Source of the DNA: an uncultured Muribaculaceae bacterium
Lineage (GTDB): Bacteria; Bacteroidota; Bacteroidia; Bacteroidales; Muribaculaceae
Assembly (NCBI GenBank): GCA_910584125.1
Contig: CAJTXU010000001.1
Span: forward strand, 57,076-121,075
DNA: 64,000 nt
Direction of reading: 5' to 3'
Positions 44,356 to 52,665 of this stretch are shown here, piece after piece. The notes under the pieces are model-generated. The model did not search any database, was not told where the DNA came from, and worked only from the letters and a program-made list of their open reading frames with translations. Numbering within the stretch: position 1 is the stretch's first letter; each line of letters opens with the position of its first letter. A program made the translations under genes and the position numbers.

Positions 44356-46061
44356 GGCTGCGCGAGGCCCCGACCGACAACCGCCCGGCGGCCCGGCCGC
44401 AGCTCCTGTGCGCCAACCTGCTCTGGATCGCGCTCTTCGCGACCGGTCTGGCTCTGCTCTATATAGGCTTGCCCAAAACGGGCGACGACTACCAGTTCGC
44501 CGCCTTCCTCAAACCCTGGTATGACGCGCAGGGAATACTCTACCCCGAGGACGGCGGCGACGTCTTCGGCCACGGCATGCCGTGGGACGCCGTGGCCCGC
44601 ACCTGGGCCGACCGCTTCGCCACCAACAACATCCGCATCGGCAACGCCCTCGCTCCCCTGCTGCTCGTCTTCCCCAAATGGGTGGGCGGTTCGCTGACAC
44701 TGCTCTGCGCCATCGTCCTGATCTTCATAACGCTGCGTCTCGCTGGGGCCGACTGGCGCCGCTCGGCGCTCGTGCCTGTGAGCCTCGCCTGTCTCGCCCT
44801 GCTCAACGTGTGCGGCGACTATATGGGCGAGCTCGATTTCCAGCTCAACTATCTGCCCCCGACCCTGCTGGCGGGTGTGATCCTGCTGTGGATCGGTCGC
44901 GGCGGTCGCTCCGGGCCGTGGCTGACGGCGGTGGTGTTCCCGCTCGCGCTGCTCACTGGCGCATGGCACGAAGGCATCGCCGTGCCCGTCGGGGGTGGCC
45001 TCCTCTTTCTGGCCCTGACACGTCCGGACACGCGCACCCCTGTTCTCTGGGCGGCGATTGCCGGACTGGCCGTCGGCGTCGCCCTGCTCTGCCTCTCGCC
45101 CGGTATGCGCAACCGCGTCAACGGCGGCGGAACCACAGGAGGCATCGACACGCTCCACCTGCGGTTTGCCGTGACGAGCGTCCTGCTGTGGCTATTCTCC
45201 ACATGGCTATTGTTCCGGCTCGCGGCCCGGCTCGGGTTCACGCGTCTGTGCGGCGACACGCTCGCGGTGTTCTGCGTGGCGTCGGCGCTGCTGTCGTTCT
45301 CGATAATGCAGCGCAGCGGCGTATATATGCGCGGCGGCTGGTGGGGAGTCTATGCATCGGGTCTCTGCCTGCTGCGGATGCTGCAATTGTGCCACCCCGC
45401 GTTCTGGAGCCGCTATACGCGTCGCAACCTGCTGGTCATCACGCCGCTGCTCATGCTGACATACGCCCATCAGGGCGCCGTGGGATACTGGGCGCTCCGC
45501 TATCGCGCGGAAATGCGCCGCCAGGCTGAGGCGTGGGTGGCCGAGCCATGCTCCATGCGCTTCTGGGACATGCCTTTCTATGGTAGTCTACCCGCCATAT
45601 GTCTCGGCCAACCGATAGGCGAGCCCGACAATCTTCTCTTCAGTTCGGTTTCGTATTGGTACGGCACCACCGACCCCGTCACCGGGCGCCCTCTCCCTCC
45701 GCGTGGCTATGACTGCATGCGCGAGCCGGTGCCGCTGACTCTCGCCCAAGTCACGGCCTCAAGCGGCGTGGAGCTGCCCGGAGGCTCCGGAGTGAGACGC
45801 CTCGGCGAGTGTCTCTTTATGACAGAAGACGGAAGTCTCGGCGACGACCTGCGCCGCCGCGACCGCTCGGTGACTATCCGCGAGGCTGTGGCCGACCTCG
45901 GCCGTGGGCCGGAAATGACGCGGTTCGTGCAGGTGTCGTTCATCTCCAGGGCCGACGGCCGCAGATACTCATGGCTCCAGCCGGTGACGCGTCTCCCCGG
46001 CAACGCCGCCGCGCGCGTGCGGCGTCTGACGCCTCCGCTGCGGTTCGTCAGCGACAAATAG
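44352..46061 (+). CDS. Multi-pass membrane protein, DUF6056-like paralogue (A)
   Basis: This 569-residue protein starts one base before the stop of the GT4 gene. It has about eleven membrane helices, then a soluble C-terminal domain (about 395-569). Motifs shared with the six genes at 52.7-62.8 kb are the acidic pair after helix 1 (LPKTGDDYQF), FPKWVGGSL, DWRRSALVP, the HEG loop (GAWHEGIAVP) and RGGWW. ADGRRYSW near the end is shared too. A GT-C-type glycosyltransferase fold is inferred from the acidic pair and context, not proven. It is the only copy on the plus strand and away from the array. Confidence 0.75.
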   Translation: MRLREAPTDNRPAARPQLLCANLLWIALFATGLALLYIGLPKTGDDYQFAAFLKPWYDAQGILYPEDGGDVFGHGMPWDAVARTWADRFATNNIRIGNALAPLLLVFPKWVGGSLTLLCAIVLIFITLRLAGADWRRSALVPVSLACLALLNVCGDYMGELDFQLNYLPPTLLAGVILLWIGRGGRSGPWLTAVVFPLALLTGAWHEGIAVPVGGGLLFLALTRPDTRTPVLWAAIAGLAVGVALLCLSPGMRNRVNGGGTTGGIDTLHLRFAVTSVLLWLFSTWLLFRLAARLGFTRLCGDTLAVFCVASALLSFSIMQRSGVYMRGGWWGVYASGLCLLRMLQLCHPAFWSRYTRRNLLVITPLLMLTYAHQGAVGYWALRYRAEMRRQAEAWVAEPCSMRFWDMPFYGSLPAICLGQPIGEPDNLLFSSVSYWYGTTDPVTGRPLPPRGYDCMREPVPLTLAQVTASSGVELPGGSGVRRLGECLFMTEDGSLGDDLRRRDRSVTIREAVADLGRGPEMTRFVQVSFISRADGRRYSWLQPVTRLPGNAAARVRRLTPPLRFVSDK

Positions 46062-46092
46062 CGCCTCCACGACCCCGCCGACATAAATTTAA

Positions 46093-46124
46093 TTTGCGTA
46101 ATCGGCGATTTCTCACTAAATTTG
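46093..46124 (+). promoter_or_regulatory. pyrG promoter (TTTG-N20-TAAATTTG)
   Basis: A complete -33/-7 pair with a 20-bp spacer lies about 98 bp before the GTG start of pyrG. It supports that start rather than any reading from further upstream. Confidence 0.85.
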
Positions 46125-46222
46125 CAGTCGGTTTATTATGTCCGGGCCCCAGAATGCCGCCGCAGGCCTCATCCGGCGGCGGCCAAGCCCTGTTTATAAC
46201 CCGACAACTAATTTATCAACAA

Positions 46223-47845
46223 GTGGATACAAAGTATATTTTTGTGACCGGAGGAGTAGTTTCCTCGTTAGGGAAAGGCATCATCTCAAGTTCGCTGGCA
46301 CGCTTGCTGCTGAGCCGCGGATACAGAGTCACCATCCAGAAGTTCGACCCCTATATCAACATCGATCCCGGGACACTGAACCCCTACGAGCATGGCGAGT
46401 GCTATGTCACCGCCGACGGACATGAGGCAGACCTCGACCTCGGCCACTATGAGCGATTCACCGACATCAGGACCTCACGGGCCAACAACGTCACCACCGG
46501 CCGCATCTACCAGTCGGTGATCGACAAGGAGCGACGCGGCGACTATCTGGGCAAGACCGTGCAGATCATCCCCCACATCACCGATGAGATAAAGCGCAAC
46601 GTCAAGCTGCTGGGCAAGACGGGCGACTACGATTTCGTGATAACAGAGATCGGCGGAACGGTGGGCGACATCGAGTCGACGCCGTTCCTCGAGGCCGTGC
46701 GCCAACTGAAATGGGAGCTCGGCCGCAGCGCGCTGTTCGTGCACCTGACATACGTGCCCTTCCTGCACGCCGCCAAGGAGCTCAAGACGAAGCCCACGCA
46801 GCACTCGGTCAAGCAGCTGCAGAGCGTCGGCATCCAGCCCGACGTGCTCGTGCTGCGCACGGAAAAGGAAATCCCCGCCGGGATGTTACGCAAGGTGGCG
46901 CAGTTCTGCAACGTGGCCCCCGAGGCCGTGATCCAGAGCCTCGACCAGCCCACGATCTATCAGGTGCCCCTGCGCATGCACGAGCAGCATCTCGACGACA
47001 TCGTGATCCGCCTCACCGGCGCCGACCCGCGTCCCGAGCCCGACCTGTCGCGCTGGAATCTCTTCCTCCACAAGCTTGCCAACGCCGGGAAGGTGGTGCG
47101 CATCGGCCTCGTCGGCAAATACGTCGAGCTGCAGGACGCCTACAAGTCGATCAACGAGAGCCTCATGCAGGCGGCAACATATCTCGACCATAAGGTGGAG
47201 ATTGTATATGTGCATTCCGAGAAACTCGACGCCTCGAACGTCGACGAGCGTCTGCGCGACATGGACGGCGTCGTCATAGCCCCCGGCTTCGGCCAGCGCG
47301 GCATCGAGGGCAAGTTCACGGCCCTCAGATGGTGTCGCGAGCATGACGTCCCCACTTTCGGCATCTGCCTCGGCATGCAGTGCATGGTGATCGAGTTCGC
47401 CCGCAACGTACTGGGACTCGAAGACGCCAACTCGACCGAGATGGACACCAAGACGCCCCACAACGTCATCGACCTCATGGAGGAGCAGAAATCCATCTCC
47501 GACATGGGAGGCACGATGCGCCTCGGAGCCTACGAGTGCGACCTGCGTCCGGGCTCGCGCGTGGCCGAGGCTTACGGCAAGACACGCGTCAGCGAACGCC
47601 ACCGCCACCGCTTCGAGTTCAACGACGACTACCGCGAACGGTTCGAGCAGGCCGGAATGCTCTGCGTGGGCGAGAACCCGGGCTCACACCTCGTCGAGGT
47701 GGTGGAGATTCCAGGCAAGAGATGGTTCATCGGCACGCAGTATCACCCTGAATACCAGTCGACCGTGCTCGCCCCCAACCCGCTCTTCATCTCGTTCGTC
47801 AAGGCGGCCATAGCATATTCGGACGAAAGACACAAGGACCAATAA
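46223..47845 (+). CDS. pyrG: CTP synthase
   Basis: This 540-residue enzyme makes CTP from UTP with glutamine. The ATP-grasp-like synthetase half starts with the GTG-encoded VDTKYIFVTGGVVSSLGKG, which fixes the start. The C-terminal class I glutamine amidotransferase has the nucleophile C382 in FGICLGMQCMVIEF and the His/Glu pair near QYHPEYQS. Length and motifs are complete. It has its own promoter and is followed by yidC. Confidence 0.96.
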   Translation: MDTKYIFVTGGVVSSLGKGIISSSLARLLLSRGYRVTIQKFDPYINIDPGTLNPYEHGECYVTADGHEADLDLGHYERFTDIRTSRANNVTTGRIYQSVIDKERRGDYLGKTVQIIPHITDEIKRNVKLLGKTGDYDFVITEIGGTVGDIESTPFLEAVRQLKWELGRSALFVHLTYVPFLHAAKELKTKPTQHSVKQLQSVGIQPDVLVLRTEKEIPAGMLRKVAQFCNVAPEAVIQSLDQPTIYQVPLRMHEQHLDDIVIRLTGADPRPEPDLSRWNLFLHKLANAGKVVRIGLVGKYVELQDAYKSINESLMQAATYLDHKVEIVYVHSEKLDASNVDERLRDMDGVVIAPGFGQRGIEGKFTALRWCREHDVPTFGICLGMQCMVIEFARNVLGLEDANSTEMDTKTPHNVIDLMEEQKSISDMGGTMRLGAYECDLRPGSRVAEAYGKTRVSERHRHRFEFNDDYRERFEQAGMLCVGENPGSHLVEVVEIPGKRWFIGTQYHPEYQSTVLAPNPLFISFVKAAIAYSDERHKDQ

Positions 47846-47887
47846 TCCCCATAGACTCCAATTCACAAGACTCACTTATAAACTCAG

Positions 47888-49984
47888 ATGGATAAAAACA
47901 CCCTCAACGCGATGCTGCTCATGATCGCGGTCTTCGCACTCTGGATGTGGCTTACCCCCAAGGAGCAGCCGGCCGAAGAGAATGTCGCCGGCCCCGATGT
48001 GGCGACCGAGACACCGGTGGCCACGACACTCGACTCGCTTTCGGCCACCGAGCGCGAATGGCTCGTGCAGAACATCGCGGCCAACGGCAAGATGACCGTC
48101 GGCGTCGACAGCGCACGCGTCTACACCCTCAACCAGAACGGCATGAACCTCACCCTCCGCGGCGACTCCGTGACCGGAACAGTCACCGTCGACGGCCGCA
48201 ACCTCACATGGGCCGACGTCGTGGCAGGCGACCTCTCGAAGATGACCGTCGCCGAGCAGCGCAAGGCCATAGAGGCGGTGCGCGTGGCCTCTGCCTCGCT
48301 CGGAAAGTACGGACGCTTCGCCCAGTTCCTCGCAGGCACACCGCAGACAATCAAGCTTGAGAACGACGTGCTCGCCCTCGAGCTAAACACTAAGTCCGGC
48401 TCCGTGACCCGCGCCGAACTCAAGAAATACGACACCGAATATTCATCAGACGAAGCCAAGAAGACCAAGAGAAAGGTCGTGATGTTCGAAGGCGACAAGA
48501 ACACCTTCAGCTTCCAGCTCCCTCTGCCCCAGCCCATCGAGACCGCCGAGCTCTACTTCACGCCGACGCAGCTCAACGACTCGACCGTGCGCATGGCCCT
48601 GCAGCTCGCCCCCGACGCATACTGGGGTATCGAATACACTCTGCCACGCGGCGAGTCGTATGTCGTCAGGATGCGCGTCGTGCAGAAGAACATGGCCGCG
48701 CTCGTGCAGTCGAACAACCGCAACCTCGGATTCAGCTGGACCCAGGACCTCCACCGCCAGGAGCAGGGCCGCATGTTCGAGGAGCGCAACTCGGCGCTCT
48801 ACTACAAGTTCGCCGGCGGTTCGGTCGAGAACCTAAGCGAGAGCAAGGACAAGACCGAGGAGCGAAAGGCAAAGATCAAATGGATTGGATTCAAGAACCA
48901 GTTCTTCTCGACAGTCATGGTGGCCGACCGGCCGTTCAACACGGCCGATTTCAAGTCGACCGTGCTCCAGGGCTCCGACTATCTCAAGAACTTCCAGACC
49001 GAGGCCACGAGCGACAACTATGACTGGAACGCGGCCAACCCCGCCAGCTTCTCTCTCTTCATCGGCCCCAACCTCTACCCGCTGCTCTCCGACCTCGACC
49101 ATCAGATCCAGACCGACGAGGACCTCAAGCTCACGCGCCTCATTCCGCTGGGATGGAGCATCTTCCGCTGGATCAACACAGGCGTCGTGATCCCCGTCTT
49201 CAACTTCCTGGGCAAGTTCATATCCAATTACGGCATCATAATCCTGCTGCTCACCATCTTCATCAAGCTGGTGCTCTTCCCGCTGACCTACAAGTCCTAC
49301 CGCAGCCAGGCCGTGATGCGCGTGCTCGCCCCCGACATCAAGGCGATCAACGACAAGTATCCCGGCACGGAGAACGCCATGACACGCCAGCAGAAGACGA
49401 TGGCCCTCTACTCTCAGGCCGGGGCAAGCCCGATGTCGGGATGCCTCCCGATGCTGCTCCAGATGCCCGTGCTCTTCGCGATGTTCTCGTTTTTCCCATC
49501 CTGCATCGAGCTGCGCGGCCAGAGCTTCCTCTGGGCCCATGACCTCTCGGCCCCCGACGCGATCATCTCCTGGAGCGGCGACATTCCGTTCATCACCAAG
49601 TATTTCGGCAACCACATCTCGCTGTTCTGTCTGCTGATGACCGCCACCAACATCATCTACACCTACCTCAACACCCAGAACCAGGCCAACACGATGCCCG
49701 GCATGAAGTGGATGATGTATCTGATGCCGGTGTTCTTCATGGTGTTCTTCAACAACTATGCGGCCGGTCTGTCGTATTATTACTTCCTGTCTCTGCTGAT
49801 CACCATCATCCAGACCTACGCCTTCCGCTTTGTGATCAAAGACGAGGACGTGCGCGCCCGCATGAAGGAGAACGCCAAGAAGCCCAAGAAGAAATCAGGC
49901 TTCATGGCGCGCCTCGAGGAGATGCAGCGCCAGCAGCAGGCCATGCTGCGCGAACAGCAGAGGCAACAGGGCAAGCGTAGATGA
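47888..49984 (+). CDS. yidC: Membrane protein insertase YidC
   Basis: This 698-residue insertase folds and inserts inner-membrane proteins. It has an N-terminal anchor (MLLMIAVFALWMWLTP), a large periplasmic beta-domain (about 70-370), and the C-terminal YidC/Oxa1 core of five helices. The core begins about residue 435 (GKFISNYGIIILLLTIFIKL) and shows MLLQMPVLFAMFSFF. The basic tail (MKENAKKPKKKSG) is typical. It is a little longer than most Bacteroidota YidC proteins. Confidence 0.96.
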   Translation: MDKNTLNAMLLMIAVFALWMWLTPKEQPAEENVAGPDVATETPVATTLDSLSATEREWLVQNIAANGKMTVGVDSARVYTLNQNGMNLTLRGDSVTGTVTVDGRNLTWADVVAGDLSKMTVAEQRKAIEAVRVASASLGKYGRFAQFLAGTPQTIKLENDVLALELNTKSGSVTRAELKKYDTEYSSDEAKKTKRKVVMFEGDKNTFSFQLPLPQPIETAELYFTPTQLNDSTVRMALQLAPDAYWGIEYTLPRGESYVVRMRVVQKNMAALVQSNNRNLGFSWTQDLHRQEQGRMFEERNSALYYKFAGGSVENLSESKDKTEERKAKIKWIGFKNQFFSTVMVADRPFNTADFKSTVLQGSDYLKNFQTEATSDNYDWNAANPASFSLFIGPNLYPLLSDLDHQIQTDEDLKLTRLIPLGWSIFRWINTGVVIPVFNFLGKFISNYGIIILLLTIFIKLVLFPLTYKSYRSQAVMRVLAPDIKAINDKYPGTENAMTRQQKTMALYSQAGASPMSGCLPMLLQMPVLFAMFSFFPSCIELRGQSFLWAHDLSAPDAIISWSGDIPFITKYFGNHISLFCLLMTATNIIYTYLNTQNQANTMPGMKWMMYLMPVFFMVFFNNYAAGLSYYYFLSLLITIIQTYAFRFVIKDEDVRARMKENAKKPKKKSGFMARLEEMQRQQQAMLREQQRQQGKRR

Positions 49985-49985
49985 C

Positions 49986-50810
49986 ATGAAGCAGCTTAGG
50001 GCCATAAGGATCCTTCTGGCTGTGCTCTTCTTCATAGCCTCGGCGGCCTGCCTCATGATCGGGCCGCAGGTGCATCCCATGGCCCGGGCGGCGGCCCGGA
50101 CGCAGATTGCCCTCTCGGCGGCGTCGGCCACGGCCGGCGCCGCACTGGTGTGGCTGCTGCTGACCTTCCTGTTGGGCAGGGTATACTGCTCGACGGCGTG
50201 CCCCATCGGCACGTTCTCCGACATATTCCTGCGGCTCAGACGCGCCGTGCCGCGTCTCAACCGCCCGTTCCGCTACCGCCATCCCTCGCATTGGGGCATT
50301 CATATCCTGTGGATATACCTGCTGTGCCTCATCGCGGGGGTGGCGGCGGTGCCTTTCATCATCGAACCCTGGAACATAGCCCGCAACATGGCGTCGGCGG
50401 TCAATCCCGAGGCCACGGCCCACACCTGGGCCACCATCAGCCTCGGCGCCGGCGCGGGAATGCTGGCCGGTGTCCTCTCGGGCCTGATCATCGCCGCACT
50501 TTCGGTGTGGCGAGGCCGTGAGTTCTGCACCCGCATCTGCCCGGTCGGCACCGCCCTCGGCATCGTCCAGGAACATTCGCTGATGCACATCGAGATCGAT
50601 CCCGACAAGTGCATCAGCTGCGGACGCTGCGAGGAGCGCTGCCGCGCGCAATGCGTCAAGGTAGTCAGCCGCTATGTCGACGCCTCCCGCTGCGTGATGT
50701 GCTTCGACTGTGTGGCCGACTGTCCCACCGGGGCAATCAGATACCAAAGGAACAGAAACCGTCCCGCCACTCCGCTGGTGAGACGCGTCAAAAACTCGTC
50801 AAAGACATGA
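49986..50810 (+). CDS. 4Fe-4S polyferredoxin membrane protein (NapH-like)
   Basis: This 274-residue inner-membrane protein has two hydrophobic helices near the start, a GRVYCSTACPIGTFSD loop and two more helices. A second GREFCTRICPVGTALG loop follows. Near the C-terminus are two 4Fe-4S ferredoxin motifs, CISCGRCEERC and CVMCFDCVADCP. The NapH/MauN layout suggests electron transfer to a periplasmic partner that is not seen here. The ATG lies 1 bp after the yidC stop, and its end overlaps the thyA start. Confidence 0.88.
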   Translation: MKQLRAIRILLAVLFFIASAACLMIGPQVHPMARAAARTQIALSAASATAGAALVWLLLTFLLGRVYCSTACPIGTFSDIFLRLRRAVPRLNRPFRYRHPSHWGIHILWIYLLCLIAGVAAVPFIIEPWNIARNMASAVNPEATAHTWATISLGAGAGMLAGVLSGLIIAALSVWRGREFCTRICPVGTALGIVQEHSLMHIEIDPDKCISCGRCEERCRAQCVKVVSRYVDASRCVMCFDCVADCPTGAIRYQRNRNRPATPLVRRVKNSSKT

Positions 50811-51601
50811 AGCAATACCAAGACCTCCTGCGCCATATACTTGCCGACGGCGTCCGAAAGCACGACCGCACCGGCACCGGCACTCTCTCGACGTTCGGCT
50901 ATCAGATGCGCTTCGACCTCGAGCAGGGTTTCCCGTTGCTCACCACCAAGAAGGTGCACCTGAAGAGCATCATCTACGAGCTGCTCTGGTTCCTGCGCGG
51001 CGACACCAACGCCCGCTGGCTGCAGGAGCGCGGCGTGAGGATCTGGAACGAATGGGCCGACCCCGACGGCTCCCTGGGCCATATCTACGGCTTCCAATGG
51101 CGGTCATGGCCCGACTACGACGGCGGTTCGATCGACCAGATATCGCAGGCCGTCAGCGACATACGCAACAATCCCGATTCGCGCCGCATCATCGTGAGTG
51201 CCTGGAACGTCGCCGACCTCGACCGAATGAACCTCCCCCCGTGCCATGCCTTCTTCCAGTTCTACGTGGCCGAAGGGCGTCTATCATGCCAGCTATATCA
51301 GCGCAGCGCCGACTGCTTCCTCGGAGTGCCGTTCAACATCGCCAGCTACGCATTGCTCACGCAGATGATGGCACAGGTATGCGGTCTGCGCCCGGGAGAA
51401 TTCATCCACACCCTCGGCGACGCCCACATCTACCTCAACCACCTCCCGCAGGTCGATCTGCAGCTTACCCGCGAGCCGCGCCCGCTGCCCCGGATGCTGA
51501 TCAACCCCGACGTCAAAGACATTTTCGCGTTCGACTACCCGGACTTCACCCTCACCGGCTACGACCCCTGGCCCCCCATCAAAGGAGAAGTCTCAGTCTG
51601 A
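50807..51601 (+). CDS. thyA: Thymidylate synthase
   Basis: This 264-residue enzyme methylates dUMP to dTMP with methylene-tetrahydrofolate. It has the catalytic C146 in MNLPPCHAFFQ, the substrate-binding RTGTGTLSTFG near the start and SRRIIVSAWNV. The length equals E. coli ThyA. The ATG at 50807 overlaps the stop of the polyferredoxin gene; the longer upstream reading is a shadow. No folA gene follows in the window. Confidence 0.97.
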   Translation: MKQYQDLLRHILADGVRKHDRTGTGTLSTFGYQMRFDLEQGFPLLTTKKVHLKSIIYELLWFLRGDTNARWLQERGVRIWNEWADPDGSLGHIYGFQWRSWPDYDGGSIDQISQAVSDIRNNPDSRRIIVSAWNVADLDRMNLPPCHAFFQFYVAEGRLSCQLYQRSADCFLGVPFNIASYALLTQMMAQVCGLRPGEFIHTLGDAHIYLNHLPQVDLQLTREPRPLPRMLINPDVKDIFAFDYPDFTLTGYDPWPPIKGEVSV

Positions 51602-51661
51602 ACATTGATCAGTTATCAGCGCCGACCTAAGACCTTAAAGACCTGAAAAAGACCTGAAAAA
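51602..51661. repeat. AGACCT(TAA/GAA) short tandem repeat
   Basis: The gap between thyA and the next gene carries AAGACCTTAAAGACCTGAAAAAGACCTGAAAAA-like units, three copies of an AGACCTGAAAA theme directly before the start codon. It is another of the intergenic short-repeat tracts. Confidence 0.6.
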
Positions 51662-52651
51662 ATGCCGAAGATTACAGTCCTTGTTCCTGTCTTCAATGAA
51701 GAGAACAACCTGCAGGCGCTTCATGCCGAACTGACGCGAATCGCCGCGTCGCGCACCGTCGTCTCCGACTACGGTCTGCAGGCCGACGTCGACCTCTCCG
51801 CCTATGAATGGGAATTCCTGTTTGTCAACGACGGCAGCCACGACGGCTCTTTCGAAATGCTGATGAAAATGCGGCAGGAAGACCCCCGAGTCAACGTCGT
51901 CAACTTCGCCCGCAATTTCGGCAAGGAGATCGCCATGATGGCCGGCCTCGATTTCGCATCGGGCGACGCCGTGGTGATTGTCGACGCTGACCTCCAGGAT
52001 CCGGTCGAACTGATTCCCGAGATGGTCTACTGGTGGCGCTGTGGCTATGACGACGTGTACGGCCAGCGCACCAAGCGTGGCCAAGAGTCTTGGCTACGCA
52101 AGACGCTGTCGCTTTCGTTCTACCGCATGCTGCAGAGCACGAGCCGCGAGGACGTGCTCCAGAACGTCGGCGACTTCAGACTGCTGAGCCGTCGCGCAGT
52201 CGACGCCCTGACCCGCCTGCGCGAGACCAAACGATACACCAAGGGCCTCTTCTGCTGGATAGGCTTCAACAAGAAGGCTATCCCTTTCGAACGCTGCGAC
52301 CGTCGACAAGGGAAGTCATCGTTCAATTTCCTGCGCCTCTTCAACCTCGCCATCGAAGGCTTCACGAGCTATACCACCTCGCCGCTGCGTCTGGCCTCTA
52401 TACTGGGCATATCGGTGTCGATCATGTCGATGCTCTATCTGGTCTTCGTACTCATCAAGTATTTCATCCACGGCGAGGATGTGCAGGGATATCCCACACT
52501 GGTCTGCCTCATACTCTTCCTGGGCGGCGTTCAGCTTCTCGCCCTCGGCATCATCGGCGAATACATAGGCCGCATATTCAACGAGACCAAAGGCCGTCCT
52601 CCCTATATCGTAGAGTCTTTCAACGGCGCCACCCCCCTGCGGAACAACTGA
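51662..52651 (+). CDS. GtrB-like polyprenyl-phosphate glycosyltransferase (GT2)
   Basis: This 329-residue GT2 enzyme has the DPM1/GtrB layout. The N-terminal catalytic domain shows PVFNEENNLQAL, VNDGSHDGSFEML and the metal-site motif DADLQDPVELI. Two C-terminal helices (about 237-302) follow, with the family FLGGVQLLALGIIGEYIGRIF. It should transfer a sugar from its nucleotide onto undecaprenyl phosphate at the inner membrane. Such donors are used by GT-C enzymes, which fits the neighbouring array of DUF6056-like genes. Its stop lies 14 bp from the convergent array's last gene. Confidence 0.9.
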   Translation: MPKITVLVPVFNEENNLQALHAELTRIAASRTVVSDYGLQADVDLSAYEWEFLFVNDGSHDGSFEMLMKMRQEDPRVNVVNFARNFGKEIAMMAGLDFASGDAVVIVDADLQDPVELIPEMVYWWRCGYDDVYGQRTKRGQESWLRKTLSLSFYRMLQSTSREDVLQNVGDFRLLSRRAVDALTRLRETKRYTKGLFCWIGFNKKAIPFERCDRRQGKSSFNFLRLFNLAIEGFTSYTTSPLRLASILGISVSIMSMLYLVFVLIKYFIHGEDVQGYPTLVCLILFLGGVQLLALGIIGEYIGRIFNETKGRPPYIVESFNGATPLRNN

Positions 52652-52665
52652 GGTCAGTACATTCC

